Positions 27,094 through 36,672 of a stretch of DNA of 64,000 nt are shown one piece after another. Source of the DNA: Serratia liquefaciens (GTDB lineage Bacteria > Pseudomonadota > Gammaproteobacteria > Enterobacterales > Enterobacteriaceae); NCBI RefSeq assembly GCF_027594825.1, contig NZ_CP088930.1, positions 2,665,019 through 2,729,018 on the forward strand. Direction: 5' to 3'. The notes below the pieces were generated by a model. The model did no database searches. It had not been told where the DNA came from and saw only the letters and a program-made list of their open reading frames with translations. A program made the translations under genes and the position numbers. The stretch's first letter is position 1. Every line of letters starts with the position of its first letter.

Positions 27094-27124
27094 GGTAGGG
27101 CTCAGCATACCTACGCCGAGCCCA
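27094..27124. repeat. Imperfect palindromic repeat, copy 1
   Basis: GGTAGGGCTCAGCAT followed by CGCCGAGCCC; arms GGGCTC (27098-27103) / GAGCCC (27118-27123). It resembles the repeat at 29199-29222 (shared pattern GTAGGG, CAGCAT, GCCC). It lies between the convergent isomerase and nucleotidase genes and could also act as a weak two-way terminator, though no T run follows. Confidence 0.45.
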
Positions 27125-27133
27125 TTATCTCTA

Positions 27134-29038
27134 TCAGGCTTTATTAATCGCCTCGATAATCACTAACCGATCGCTCAGGCGTTTTTTCGCCACCGGATCG
27201 CTGGCGGCGGCCATTTCTGCCTTCAATGCCGCCTGTTGCTGCTGACGGGCCTTCGGCTCGCCGATCAGCAGTGGCTTCACGTTGAACGACGCGACATTGC
27301 CGTAACGCCCATCTTCACTGGTAGGTACGCTGATTTTGCCGTCATTCAGCAGTTTTTCGACGATTTTACGCTCACGCTCGTAGCCTTCCAACCCAACCAA
27401 CTGCCAGCGCTGCACCGCCTGTCCCTGATACTGGCCTTTTTTCACTTCGGTCAGATAACGGATAGTCAGGTTGCGGATAGTTCCGGCCTCTTCGCCATAT
27501 TCAGCCTTGCTGTCCGACAGTACCGGGAACTGCATGCCCTCCAACGCGCCGCCTTTTTGCGTCAGGTGCCCCATGCGGTAGCTGTTCATGCCCAGACGGA
27601 TTGGCGTGCTGTCAGTCACCGGCGTGCCGTCGGCCATCCGCAGATCGCGGATGCGCTGCCCGACCGGTTGGCGCAGGTCGATTTTATAGGTCACGCCATC
27701 GAAGAAATCATTGGTGGAATACTTGGACGCGCGGCGCTGCGGGTTAAAGCTGTAGGTGACATCGCCGTCCTGCAGCTGATTGAAGTAGCCCGCCGACCAT
27801 TCCATGTACTTCTTCAATTCTTTGCCGCTGAGCTGATAAACCGTGATCTCACCGCCGGCATATTGGTAATTGAAGGCGATATCTTTGGCCGTGATGGTGC
27901 CGACGTTTAATTTTGGCCGGTCGTTATCAATCTGCAGCGCGATCACCTGCGCCTGTGGCGCATAGTAACGGCTGGCTTCCTGATACAGTTTGCTGATGCC
28001 GGTATCCTGCACGTGCACCTGCGGGATCCCCTTCACTGCATCCGGCGGCACCAGATCCTGGCCGCTGAGCTGAGCAATAGGCCGGTTGGCGTTGGCGCGC
28101 AAAATCTTGTGATAAGGCTGATAAATCTCTTCCAGCTTTTTATCCGACGCGATGCCTTTGATTGGATAGGTATAGCTGTCTTTGTTGATCAGCACGTACT
28201 TGCCGTTGTGTTGCTCAAACTGCAAATCGATGCGCGAAAGCGCACGGCCATATTTGTCCGGTTCGGTGACGATCACGCCGTTAATCACTTCTTTATCGAC
28301 TTTGACGTGCATATGCCCGGCGACGATCGCCGCCAGTTCCGGGTTCGCGCGGGCGATATCGCCAACGCCGGTGCCTGGGCGCTGGTTCTCGTTGTCGATG
28401 CCCATGTGCGCCACCAGCACGATCGCGTCCACTTCACCCTGAATTTGCTGAATGACCTGCTTCACCGCCTGCACCGGATCGGTAAAGTTCAACCCTTTCA
28501 CCCGGTCGGTGCCTTTGGCGAACTCTGCGGTCATCGGCGTATCCATGCCGATAATGCCGATTTTCACGCCCTGGCGTTCAATGATTTTATACGCCGGCAG
28601 GTAGGGTTTGCCGCTCTCCCACAGAATATTGCCGGCCAATGCCGTGCCCTTGAACTGGTTCAGTGAGGTGGAAAGCGGTTTGAGGCCGAAATCGAATTCA
28701 TGATTGCCCATCACCCAGACGTCATAGTCCAGCGCGTTAAACCCGAGGATCATCGGGCTGGTTTTGTCGTTTTTAAAAGTCTCGACAAAGTTGCCCTGAA
28801 TGGTGTCACCGGCATCGACCAGGATCACGTTCGGCTGCTTCGCACGAACCTGTTGCACCTGGGTGGCGATTTGGCTCAGGCTGCCGGCCAGGTTTTCGGT
28901 GTCGGTCGAATAATCCCAGGGCACAAAGGTGCCGTGCAGATCGGACGTGCCGAGGATGGTGATATTGACTGGTTCAGAAGCCATTGCAGAGGTACCCAGG
29001 CAAAGCAAAACAGCAAGAAGTGTCTTCTTCATTATCAT
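27134..29038 (-). CDS. Secreted bifunctional metallophosphatase / 5'-nucleotidase
   Basis: 634-residue UshA/CpdB-class enzyme exported to the periplasm (signal peptide ending at AMA/SEPVN). Metal-binding motifs of the calcineurin-like domain are visible: GTSDLHGTF (about 31), VDAGDTIQGN (about 75), MGNHEFDFG (about 110), LVAHMG (about 206) and AGHMHVK (about 240). A C-terminal 5'-nucleotidase domain follows with VYQLSGKEL (about 410) and NSYRMGH. Such enzymes hydrolyse extracellular nucleotides to nucleosides and phosphate. Starts at ATG 29038 and 29032 are both possible; neither has a strong ribosome site. It is a single gene flanked on both sides by related palindromic repeats. Confidence 0.85.
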   Translation of the reverse strand: MIMKKTLLAVLLCLGTSAMASEPVNITILGTSDLHGTFVPWDYSTDTENLAGSLSQIATQVQQVRAKQPNVILVDAGDTIQGNFVETFKNDKTSPMILGFNALDYDVWVMGNHEFDFGLKPLSTSLNQFKGTALAGNILWESGKPYLPAYKIIERQGVKIGIIGMDTPMTAEFAKGTDRVKGLNFTDPVQAVKQVIQQIQGEVDAIVLVAHMGIDNENQRPGTGVGDIARANPELAAIVAGHMHVKVDKEVINGVIVTEPDKYGRALSRIDLQFEQHNGKYVLINKDSYTYPIKGIASDKKLEEIYQPYHKILRANANRPIAQLSGQDLVPPDAVKGIPQVHVQDTGISKLYQEASRYYAPQAQVIALQIDNDRPKLNVGTITAKDIAFNYQYAGGEITVYQLSGKELKKYMEWSAGYFNQLQDGDVTYSFNPQRRASKYSTNDFFDGVTYKIDLRQPVGQRIRDLRMADGTPVTDSTPIRLGMNSYRMGHLTQKGGALEGMQFPVLSDSKAEYGEEAGTIRNLTIRYLTEVKKGQYQGQAVQRWQLVGLEGYERERKIVEKLLNDGKISVPTSEDGRYGNVASFNVKPLLIGEPKARQQQQAALKAEMAAASDPVAKKRLSDRLVIIEAINKA

Positions 29039-29198
29039 CTAATTATAGGAAGGGGAACGAACAGGAATCATGCGATCTGGAACACAAGCTTGCCAGTATC
29101 TTTGCAAGGTAAAAAATAAAATTGGGAGGTGGATCAATGAATACCTCCCTATTTCGCCCTCTATGCCCTAAATCATTGGCGTTGTATCAAGGCGGCTT

Positions 29199-29222
29199 GT
29201 AGGGGCGCAGCATGCTGCGCCC
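29199..29222. repeat. Perfect 20-base palindromic repeat, copy 2
   Basis: TGTAGGGGCGCAG leads into GGGCGCAGCA/TGCTGCGCCC at 29203-29222, a perfect palindrome four bases after the rsmJ stop. It is related to the imperfect copy near 27094. Such short palindromes are often members of dispersed intergenic repeat families (REP- or MITE-like) in enterobacteria; copy number elsewhere cannot be judged here. Confidence 0.55.
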
Positions 29223-29225
29223 AAA

Positions 29226-29978
29226 TTAACGAGGATAGGGCATATATATATCGAAACGATGGCTCTTGGTGGTCGAGGCCGCATGCGCAGGCACGTTAGC
29301 CAATGGCGGAGCGTAATCCGGCCGCTTGACCACCACGCGCTTGGTCGCCAGACGGCGTGCCGGCTCCAGCAGACCATCGGCATCGTCGTCGCTGCCCACC
29401 AGCGACTGGAACACCCGCATCTCTTTCTTCACCAGCGCGCTTTTCTGCTTGTGCGGGTACATGGGATCCAGGTACACCACCTCGGGTGGTGAGTCGAGCT
29501 CGGCTAACGCCGTCAGACTGGAGGCATGCAGCAGAGTCATGCGTTCGCGCAGCCATGGGCCGATTTCCGCATCCTGATAGCCACGTTGCAGTCCGTCGTC
29601 CAGCAAGGCAGCCACCACCGGATTACGCTCCAGCATCCTCACCCGGCAGCCCAGCGATGCCAGCACAAAGGCATCACGCCCCAGCCCGGCCGTGGCATCC
29701 ACCACGTTTGGCCGATAGCTGCCCTTGATGCCGACCGCCTTCGCCACCGCTTCGCCACGCCCGCCGCCGAAGCGGCGCCGGTGCGCCATAGTGCCGGAGA
29801 TGAAATCGACGTAGATCGCCCCCAGCTTGGGTTCGTCACGCTTACGCAACTCCAGACGTTCCGGCGTCAGTACCAGCGCCATCGTCGCGTCGTCGTCCGA
29901 AACCAACTGCCAGCGTTCCGCCAGAATAGACAAGGCGCCGGGATCGGCGCCTTCTTCACACAATAAACACACGCTCAC
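29226..29978 (-). CDS. rsmJ: 16S rRNA m2G1516 methyltransferase RsmJ
   Basis: 250-residue S-adenosylmethionine-dependent enzyme, nearly colinear with E. coli RsmJ (YhiQ). Conserved blocks: [55 protein letters not shown] (SAM-binding motif, about 92), and [20 protein letters not shown] with the DPMY catalytic motif (about 165). GTG 29978 is taken because MSVCLL aligns with the MKICLI start of E. coli. It begins eight bases after the prlC stop, so the two form an operon as in E. coli. Confidence 0.93.
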   Translation of the reverse strand: MSVCLLCEEGADPGALSILAERWQLVSDDDATMALVLTPERLELRKRDEPKLGAIYVDFISGTMAHRRRFGGGRGEAVAKAVGIKGSYRPNVVDATAGLGRDAFVLASLGCRVRMLERNPVVAALLDDGLQRGYQDAEIGPWLRERMTLLHASSLTALAELDSPPEVVYLDPMYPHKQKSALVKKEMRVFQSLVGSDDDADGLLEPARRLATKRVVVKRPDYAPPLANVPAHAASTTKSHRFDIYMPYPR

Positions 29979-29986
29979 CGGTGGGG

Positions 29987-32029
29987 TTATCCTTTAATGC
30001 CGTAATGGCGCAGCATAGCATCCAGCTGCGGCTCACGGCCACGGAAGCGTTTGAACAGTTCCATCGGCTCTTCGGAACCGCCACGCGACAGAATGTTGTC
30101 GAGGAAGGATTTGCCGGTTTCGGCGTTGAAAATCCCCTCTTCTTCAAAGCGCGAATAGGCATCGGCCGACAGCACTTCTGCCCACAGATAGCTGTAGTAA
30201 CCCGCTGCGTAACCGCCGGCAAAGATATGGCTGAAAGCATGCGGGAAACGACCCCAGCTTGGCGAAGGCACGACCGCCACACTCTTTTTCACTTCTGCCA
30301 GCGTTGGCAGGATCTGCGCACCTTTCTCTGGGCTGTATTCGGCGTGCATGCGGAAGTCGAACAGGCCAAACTCCAACTGGCGCAGGATGAACAGCGCCGC
30401 CTGATAGTTTTTCGCCGCCAGCAGCTTGTCCAGCATCTCTTTCGGCAGCGGTTCGCCGCTTTGATAATGGCCGGAGATAAATGCCAGTGCTTCCGGCTCC
30501 CAGCACCAGTTTTCCATAAACTGGCTTGGCAGTTCGACCGCATCCCATGGCACACCGCTAATCCCGGAAACACCGGCGGTATCGATTTGGGTCAGCATAT
30601 GATGCAGACCGTGGCCGAACTCGTGGAACAGCGTGGTCACTTCGTTATGGGTGAACAGCGCCGGCTTGTCGCCCAGCGGGCGGTTGAAGTTACAGGTCAG
30701 GTAGGCAACCGGTTTTTGCAACTCGCCATTAGCCTTGCGCAGGCTGCCGACGCAGTCGTCCATCCAGGCGCCGCCACGTTTGTTTTCACGGGCATACAGG
30801 TCGAGGTAGAAGCTGCCGCGCAGCTCACCGTTAGCATCGAACAGATCGAAGAAACGCACCTCTGGATGCCAGGTATCCACATCTTTGCGTTCTTTGGCGG
30901 TGATGCCGTAAATGCGTTTGACCACTTCGAACAGCCCTTCCACTACGCGCTGTTCCGGGAAATAAGGGCGCAGTTGCTCGTCGCTGATCGAGAACAGGTG
31001 CTGTTTCTGCTTTTCGCCGTAATAGGTAATGTCCCAGGCTTCCAGCTCATCCACACCGTAATGCTGTTTGGCGAAGGCACGCAGCTGAGCCAGTTCCTGT
31101 TCGGCCTGTGGACGGGCGCGTTTGGCCAGATCGCTAAGGAAACCCAGTACCTGCTCTGGGTTTTCCGCCATTTTGGTCGCCAGTGACTTGTCGGCATAGC
31201 TGTCAAAGCCCAGCAGCTGGGCCAGTTCGTGGCGCAGCGCCAGCGTTTCCGCCATCACTTCACTGTTGTCCCATTTGCCGGCATTCGGCCCCTGATCGGA
31301 GGCGCGGGTGGCAAAAGCGCGATACATCTCTTCACGCAGCGCACGGTTATCGCCGTAGGTCAGCACCGGCAGATAGCTTGGCATATCCAGCGTCAGCAAC
31401 CAGCCGTCCTGCTCTTTGGCCTGCGCCATCGCCTGGGCCTGAGCCAATGCACTTTCCGGCAGGCCGCTCAGCTCGGCTTGATCGGTGATCAGCTTGCTCC
31501 AGCCCATGGTGGCGTCGAGCACGTTGTTACTGTACGTAGAACCCAGCTCGGACAGGCGTGCCACGATCTCGCCGTAGCGACGCTGTTTTTCCGGCGACAG
31601 GCCAATACCCGACAGTTCGAAATCACGCAGCGCGTTTTCAACCGACTTGCGCTGCGGCGCGGTCAGTTGCGCAAAGGCTTCGCCCTCTTTCAGGCTGCGG
31701 TACGCCTGGTACAGCCCTTCGTGTTGCCCTACCCAGGTGCCGTACTCGGACAGCAACGGCAGCGCCTGCTCATAGGCGGCGCGCAGTTCCGGGCTGTTTT
31801 TCACCGAGTTCAGATGCCCTACCGGCGACCAGATGCGCGACAGGCGATCGTCAGACTCCGCCAGTGGCTGACACAGGTTATCCCAGGTAAATGGCCCCGG
31901 CTGCGCGACAACGCGCTCTACCGTAGCGCGGCAGTCATCCAGGGCGGATTGCACCGCGGGCACGATATCTTCTGGACGAATGGCGGAAAACGGCGGCAGG
32001 GAAAACGGGGTCAGCAACGGATTTGTCAT
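29987..32029 (-). CDS. prlC: Oligopeptidase A
   Basis: 680 residues, identical in length to E. coli PrlC, a cytosolic M3 metallopeptidase that degrades short peptides including cleaved signal peptides. The zinc site [10 protein letters not shown] is near residue 470. ATG 32029 (MTNPLLTPF) is chosen because AGGA lies 7 bases before it and it matches the E. coli start; a more distal start at 32062 is rejected. Long open frames on the opposite strand here are shadows of this gene. It is upstream of rsmJ in the same operon. Confidence 0.95.
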   Translation of the reverse strand: MTNPLLTPFSLPPFSAIRPEDIVPAVQSALDDCRATVERVVAQPGPFTWDNLCQPLAESDDRLSRIWSPVGHLNSVKNSPELRAAYEQALPLLSEYGTWVGQHEGLYQAYRSLKEGEAFAQLTAPQRKSVENALRDFELSGIGLSPEKQRRYGEIVARLSELGSTYSNNVLDATMGWSKLITDQAELSGLPESALAQAQAMAQAKEQDGWLLTLDMPSYLPVLTYGDNRALREEMYRAFATRASDQGPNAGKWDNSEVMAETLALRHELAQLLGFDSYADKSLATKMAENPEQVLGFLSDLAKRARPQAEQELAQLRAFAKQHYGVDELEAWDITYYGEKQKQHLFSISDEQLRPYFPEQRVVEGLFEVVKRIYGITAKERKDVDTWHPEVRFFDLFDANGELRGSFYLDLYARENKRGGAWMDDCVGSLRKANGELQKPVAYLTCNFNRPLGDKPALFTHNEVTTLFHEFGHGLHHMLTQIDTAGVSGISGVPWDAVELPSQFMENWCWEPEALAFISGHYQSGEPLPKEMLDKLLAAKNYQAALFILRQLEFGLFDFRMHAEYSPEKGAQILPTLAEVKKSVAVVPSPSWGRFPHAFSHIFAGGYAAGYYSYLWAEVLSADAYSRFEEEGIFNAETGKSFLDNILSRGGSEEPMELFKRFRGREPQLDAMLRHYGIKG

Positions 32030-32149
32030 AGGGCAGTCCTGATTAGCGTTGGGGCCCGCCACGACGGGCAGGCCTTAAAATGCGTATGAATATCTAACAT
32101 GGAGCCAAGCAGCAGGAAAATCAATGGCCCGACGTTGATAGATAGTGCC

Positions 32150-32611
32150 TTAAACGGCACTCTGGCGGATCTTCGCGGCCAGCGAGGCCAGATGCTGGTC
32201 GTCGGCGCGCGCCGCGTCGTGGGACGAAAGGTAGCCTTCATAGCGGTCGAAGAATTTCGCCGAGGTCGATTCGATAGGCTGCCACTGCTCCAGCGCAGCG
32301 GTACCGTGCATCGGGATCAGCTTGGCATGCACATGGTCGACGCCAAAACCTTCGAACACCATGCCGCAGCGTCCCACGTCGTCAAACGCCCGGTCGAGCA
32401 ACTGCGCCACTCGCTTGGTCGCCAACATCAGCTCGCTGAGCACCTCGTCCGGCAACGCAAAGGCGTAGCTCTCGTAGTGCGCCTTGGGGATCACTACGCT
32501 GAACCCCTCGGTATTCGGATAGATGGAAAGGAACGCCATATGACTCTCGTCCTCCCAAATTTTATGGCACGGCACTCTGCCCGCCACCATTTCGCAAAAG
32601 ATGCAGCTCAT
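32150..32611 (-). CDS. HIT-family protein with altered histidine triad
   Basis: 153 residues. The start MSCIFCEMVAGRVPCHKIWED is typical of HIT nucleotide hydrolases and transferases, with CxxC-like cysteines. The triad region reads DHVHAKLIPMH, so the third position of H-x-H-x-H is Lys; the central His used as nucleophile in the family is kept. It may hydrolyse dinucleoside polyphosphates or nucleoside phosphoramidates, or may have changed activity. ATG 32611 has GAGGAG just upstream. It lies between prlC and the amidase on the same strand, with gaps of about 120 and 85 bases. Confidence 0.82.
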   Translation of the reverse strand: MSCIFCEMVAGRVPCHKIWEDESHMAFLSIYPNTEGFSVVIPKAHYESYAFALPDEVLSELMLATKRVAQLLDRAFDDVGRCGMVFEGFGVDHVHAKLIPMHGTAALEQWQPIESTSAKFFDRYEGYLSSHDAARADDQHLASLAAKIRQSAV

Positions 32612-32696
32612 TGTCTCCTCCTGAATGGTACGGCGAGCCAAAAGCCCGCCGTAAAAAGCCTTTCAGCAACATAGCGGATATTTTGCCTTTTGACTG

Positions 32697-34139
32697 CTAT
32701 TCCCCCGCATTTCCTGCCCAAATAGCCGGGCGCCGTTGATGCCAGGGCGCTGCCCGCTCCAGTTGCCCTGCCAATTGCAGCAGCTGATCTTCACGGCCAA
32801 AACCGGCGACGAATTGCATGCCTATCGGCAGATTGTGTTGCGCATCATGCGCCAGCGGTACCGACATCGCCGGCACGCCGGCTACGTTAAACACTGGCGT
32901 GAACGGCGAATGGTCGAACAAGTGTGCGGTCCACTCCAGGCCACTCATATCCGCCGTTCCGGTACCGTAGCGACCGATCCGCCAGGGCAAGTCAGGCATG
33001 GTCGGGGTCAACAACAGATCGTACCGCTGGAAATAGGCGCCCACGGCACGAGTCACCCGGTTACGCACTTCAAGCGCCGCAACCATATCCACCGCCCTGG
33101 CGGTCAATCCGTAGCGGTAACAGGCCAAGGTTTCCGGCTCCAGCATGTCGGTTGAAATCGCCCGTCCGGTGGTTTGGCTCAGCCCCTCGACCCAACCGAC
33201 CAGATTGGCACACCAGATCTGCGCATTGGCGAATACCAGTTCCTGCCAGCTGACGCCGATCGGCATCTCCGCCTCGGCGACCTGATGGCCCAGCTCGCTC
33301 AGCAGCACTGCGGTATCGTTGGTGGCCTGAACGATTTGCGGATCGGTTTTCCCGCCATTCCAGGCCTGGGTCATTATGCCGATATGCAACCGGCCAGGGT
33401 CTCGGGTGACCTGCGACAGCCAGGACTCTGCCGACGGTGTCGTGTAATAAGGTTCGCCGGGATGGGGGTGTTGTAGCGCATCCAGTAACGCGGCGCTGTC
33501 GCGTACCGTGCGACTCAGCCCCAACTGAACGCCAAAACCGTTGAACACTTCATCCATCGCCGGGCCATGTGATACCCGACCGCGCGTCGGTTTAAGGCCG
33601 AACAGCCCATTCGACGACGCAGGCACGCGAATAGAACCGGCGGCATCAGTGGCATGTGCCATAGGCACGACCCCGGCAGCAACCGCCGCACCGGCTCCGC
33701 CGCTGGAACCTCCGGCGCTGAAATCAGGGTTCCAGGGATTGCGCGTAGCACCGTACAACACCGCTTCGGTGGTGGTGCTGAACGCCATCTCCGGCGTGGT
33801 GGTTCTGCCAAAGGTCACCAGCCCTGCGCGATGGATATTACTCATCAGATAGCTGTCTTCCTCGGCAATCTGCCCCTGTGCCAACCGGCTCCCCAATTCA
33901 AGGCGCTTACCGGCCATGCTGATAGCGATATCCTTGATCAGAAAGGGAACCCCCGACAGCGGGCCCCGCTTCTCCCACTGCGGCTGCAACCAATGTTCCA
34001 CCACCGCATTGATCGCCGGGTTTACCGCCTCAACCGCAGCCCTCGCCGTCTGCTGTAGCTCCTGCGCACTGACTTCACCCGCCTGTACCAATGCTGCCAA
34101 CCCCAGCGCGTCGTAGCTGACGTACTCGCTCAGTTTCAT
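32697..34139 (-). CDS. Amidase-signature family hydrolase
   Basis: 480 residues with the Ser-cisSer-Lys triad of the family: Lys in VPFLIKDIA (about 73), the glycine-rich SAGGSSGGAGAAVAAG (about 140-155) with the cis-Ser, and the nucleophile in ATDAAGSIRVPAS (about 172). These enzymes hydrolyse carboxamides; the substrate cannot be told. ATG 34139 is used because AGGAAGAG precedes it; an in-frame start at 34154 is possible. It is divergent from a LysR-type gene that probably regulates it. The pair, with HIT and ASCH genes, interrupts the prlC-rlmJ neighbourhood found in E. coli. Confidence 0.85.
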   Translation of the reverse strand: MKLSEYVSYDALGLAALVQAGEVSAQELQQTARAAVEAVNPAINAVVEHWLQPQWEKRGPLSGVPFLIKDIAISMAGKRLELGSRLAQGQIAEEDSYLMSNIHRAGLVTFGRTTTPEMAFSTTTEAVLYGATRNPWNPDFSAGGSSGGAGAAVAAGVVPMAHATDAAGSIRVPASSNGLFGLKPTRGRVSHGPAMDEVFNGFGVQLGLSRTVRDSAALLDALQHPHPGEPYYTTPSAESWLSQVTRDPGRLHIGIMTQAWNGGKTDPQIVQATNDTAVLLSELGHQVAEAEMPIGVSWQELVFANAQIWCANLVGWVEGLSQTTGRAISTDMLEPETLACYRYGLTARAVDMVAALEVRNRVTRAVGAYFQRYDLLLTPTMPDLPWRIGRYGTGTADMSGLEWTAHLFDHSPFTPVFNVAGVPAMSVPLAHDAQHNLPIGMQFVAGFGREDQLLQLAGQLERAAPWHQRRPAIWAGNAGE

Positions 34140-34215
34140 CGTCTCTTCCTTCATCCGTTATGGTTTCGCCGGGTTTTCCGACGTCCGTTCCACGGTAGGA
34201 GGATTGGCGCTATAG

Positions 34216-35166
34216 TTGAAATTGATAGATTTAATACGAGGAATAGTTATCAACAATTTAAAGCGGGTCGATCTCAACTTGCTGGTCACGCTGGAAGCGC
34301 TGCTCAGCGAACGCAATGTGACGCGGGCGGCGGCACGCCTCAATCTGAGCCAGCCGTCGGTCAGCATTCAACTGGCCAAGCTGCGCGAGATTTACCACGA
34401 TCCCCTGCTGCTGCCCGGCCCGCGAGGGATGTTGCCCACGGCACGCGCGCTAAGCCTGTTGACGCCTCTGCGCCAGACGCTGGCCGACCTCGGCCGCCTG
34501 CTGGCGCCGGAACGCCCGTTTGATCCGCTGCTGGCCGAAATGACCTGGCAGCTGGCCGCCGCCGACGCCGCCGAATATGCCATCCTGTTGCCGATGCTGC
34601 CCCAACTGCGGCAGGCGGCCCCCAAATCTCGCCTGGCGATCCGCGAGGCATCGCCGAAACACATGAGCCGCGATCTGGCAGACGGCGTGATCGACCTCGG
34701 TTTTTTGTCCCGGGAAGAAGCCCCCGCCGAGCTGCGCCATCGACAGTTGTTTCGCGAGCAGTACCTGCTGGTAGGCCGTCGTGACCATCCGTTGTTGCAA
34801 AGCCCCCCTTCGCTGGAGCAGTTTTGTCAGTTGGAGTTCGTGATGGTTTCGCAAGACGGCGGCGGGTTTCGCACCCTGATAGACACGCTGTTGGAAGCGC
34901 AGGGATTAGCGCGACGCGTCGTGATGTCGCTGCCGCACTTCCTGTTCATCCCCGCGCTGCTGGCAAGGTCCGATATGGTCGCGATGCTACCTTCGCGCAT
35001 GCTGGGCGAACTGCTGGGCGACCTGCGCACCTGGCCGGCGCCGTTGGAAATCCCCGGTTATGACATGGTGATGGTATGGCATGAACGCTCGCACCGCGAT
35101 CCGGCCCATAGCTGGCTGCGTGAGCAAGTGGTTGACGCCCTGGAGGGCTCGGCGACGCCACTATAA
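34216..35166 (+). CDS. LysR-type transcriptional regulator
   Basis: LysR regulator with a NodD/LinR-like N-terminus: KRVDLNLLVTLEALL, then the HTH NVTRAAARLNLSQPSVSIQLAKLR, then a substrate-binding domain. No ATG lies near the expected start. TTG 34216 gives 316 residues but has no ribosome site. The family normally begins MNNLxRVDLNLL; here INNLKRVDLNLL is encoded with ATC at 34249, and AGGA (34239-34242) is six bases before that ATC, so initiation at a rare ATC codon is possible. It is divergent from the amidase gene. The end overlaps the convergent ASCH gene by six bases. Confidence 0.82.
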   Translation: MKLIDLIRGIVINNLKRVDLNLLVTLEALLSERNVTRAAARLNLSQPSVSIQLAKLREIYHDPLLLPGPRGMLPTARALSLLTPLRQTLADLGRLLAPERPFDPLLAEMTWQLAAADAAEYAILLPMLPQLRQAAPKSRLAIREASPKHMSRDLADGVIDLGFLSREEAPAELRHRQLFREQYLLVGRRDHPLLQSPPSLEQFCQLEFVMVSQDGGGFRTLIDTLLEAQGLARRVVMSLPHFLFIPALLARSDMVAMLPSRMLGELLGDLRTWPAPLEIPGYDMVMVWHERSHRDPAHSWLREQVVDALEGSATPL

Positions 35167-35565
35167 AACCTCAACCAGCTCAAACTGTTGAAACACCAGC
35201 CACATCTGGGGCGAAAAAGTGCCTTCACGCGTAAAAAAATCCTGGTGCCCTTGCCGCCAGAACGCGAGGCTTTTATCCCCCTCACCCTCCTGTGCCGCCA
35301 TCTCGGCCGTAACGTCGCAATAGCGAGTCAGCCTCAATGACAGGATCCTGATGACGCAGGCCGGTTCGCCGCGACCGTCAAGCACGACGTTGTAATCCCC
35401 AACCCTGGGTTCTTGCTCTTGCTGATAAGAAAGATAAGAACAGCAGGTGGCAGTTTTCTGCCCCTCGAGCACCCGTTGCAACAGCTCGTCTGCCAGCGCC
35501 GGGCTGTCGCCGAATGGCCAACGAGACGCGCCGGGATATTTAGCCAAAATGGCCGCTTTAGTCAT
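35161..35565 (-). CDS. ASCH-domain protein
   Basis: 134 residues with the ASCH fold: ASRWPFGDSPALADELLQR, then a GQKTATCCSY strand with the conserved Lys-Thr, VGDYNVVLDGRG, and a C-terminal FWRQGHQDFFTREG helix region. ASCH proteins resemble the PUA RNA-binding fold; some act as ribonucleases or N4-acetylcytidine amidohydrolase, others are unassigned. ATG 35565 has AAGGAG nine to fourteen bases upstream, better than the distal in-frame start at 35682. The 3' end overlaps the lysR gene tail to tail. Confidence 0.8.
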   Translation of the reverse strand: MTKAAILAKYPGASRWPFGDSPALADELLQRVLEGQKTATCCSYLSYQQEQEPRVGDYNVVLDGRGEPACVIRILSLRLTRYCDVTAEMAAQEGEGDKSLAFWRQGHQDFFTREGTFSPQMWLVFQQFELVEVL

Positions 35566-35700
35566 TGTCCTGCTCCTTGATAGAAGGTCTGAGGTAACGC
35601 ATTTCACTTTTTCCCGCCCAGACAGTTTATACTGTGCAGAATATAAGCCTTTATTCTGTTCAGCAGGCTCCGTCGGGAGCACAAGGAATTACCACAAGCC

Positions 35701-36543
35701 ATGTTAAGTTACCGCCACAGTTTCCACGCCGGCAACCACGCCGACGTGCTTAAGCACACCGTTCAAAGCCTGATCATCGAATCGCTGAAAGAAAAAGAGA
35801 AGCCGTTCCTGTACCTGGATACCCACTCCGGCGCAGGACGCTATCAGCTGAGCGGTGAACACGCCGAACGCACCGGGGAATATCTGGAAGGCATCGGTCT
35901 GCTGTGGCAACGTGATGACCTGCCGCAAGAGCTGGCAGCCTACATGAGCGTAGTGCACAACTTTAACCGCACCGAAAGGTTGCGTTACTACCCAGGTTCG
36001 CCACTGATTGCCCGTCAACTGCTGCGTCCGCAGGATAAAATCCACCTGACCGAGCTGCACCCGAGCGACTTCCCGTTGCTGCGCAGTGAGTTCCAGAAGG
36101 ACGAGCGTGCCAAGGTGCAACGCGCCGATGGCTACCAGCAGTTGAAATCCCAACTGCCGCCGCTGTCGCGCCGCGGGCTGATCCTGATGGACCCGCCTTA
36201 CGAAATGAAAACCGATTACCAGGACGTGGTAAAAGGCCTGCAGGAAGGCTACAAGCGCTTTGCCACCGGCACCTACGCGCTGTGGTACCCGGTAGTGATG
36301 CGCCAGCAAATCAAGCGCATGCTGAAAGATCTGGAAGCCACCGGCATCCGCAATATTCTGCAAATCGAACTGGCGGTAAGACCCGACAGCGACCAGCGCG
36401 GCATGACGGCCTCCGGCATGATTGTGATTAACCCGCCGTGGAAACTGGAACAGCAGATGAACAACGTGCTGCCGTGGCTGCACAAAACCCTGGTGCCGTC
36501 AGGCAACGGTCACCATTTGGTGAACTGGGTGGTGCCGGAATAA
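35701..36543 (+). CDS. rlmJ: 23S rRNA m6A2030 methyltransferase RlmJ
   Basis: 280 residues, same length as E. coli RlmJ and closely similar along its whole length: MLSYRHSFHAGNHADVLKH at the start, YLDTHSGAGRYQL (SAM site), and ILMDPPYEMKTDY with the DPPY catalytic motif near residue 164. It methylates A2030 of 23S rRNA. AAGGA lies upstream of ATG 35701. gor follows after about 130 bases, the same order as in E. coli. Confidence 0.95.
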   Translation: MLSYRHSFHAGNHADVLKHTVQSLIIESLKEKEKPFLYLDTHSGAGRYQLSGEHAERTGEYLEGIGLLWQRDDLPQELAAYMSVVHNFNRTERLRYYPGSPLIARQLLRPQDKIHLTELHPSDFPLLRSEFQKDERAKVQRADGYQQLKSQLPPLSRRGLILMDPPYEMKTDYQDVVKGLQEGYKRFATGTYALWYPVVMRQQIKRMLKDLEATGIRNILQIELAVRPDSDQRGMTASGMIVINPPWKLEQQMNNVLPWLHKTLVPSGNGHHLVNWVVPE

Positions 36544-36672
36544 GCTTCCGGGGCGCGGCCTGCCGCGCCTTTACCCCACCTATCACAGCCATCGACGCAA
36601 TCTTTGCGACAAACCTGCATCAGGCGTTAAACTCTTACGCTCTTCGATTCACACAATTCATGGAAATCCCAG

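Noticed and set aside
29981..31186. Long plus-strand open frame of about 400 codons
   Set aside because: It lies entirely opposite prlC, which is conserved end to end and has its zinc motif; the frame has no family resemblance.
31229..32089. Plus-strand open frame opposite the start of prlC
   Set aside because: No domain similarity, and prlC accounts for the sequence.
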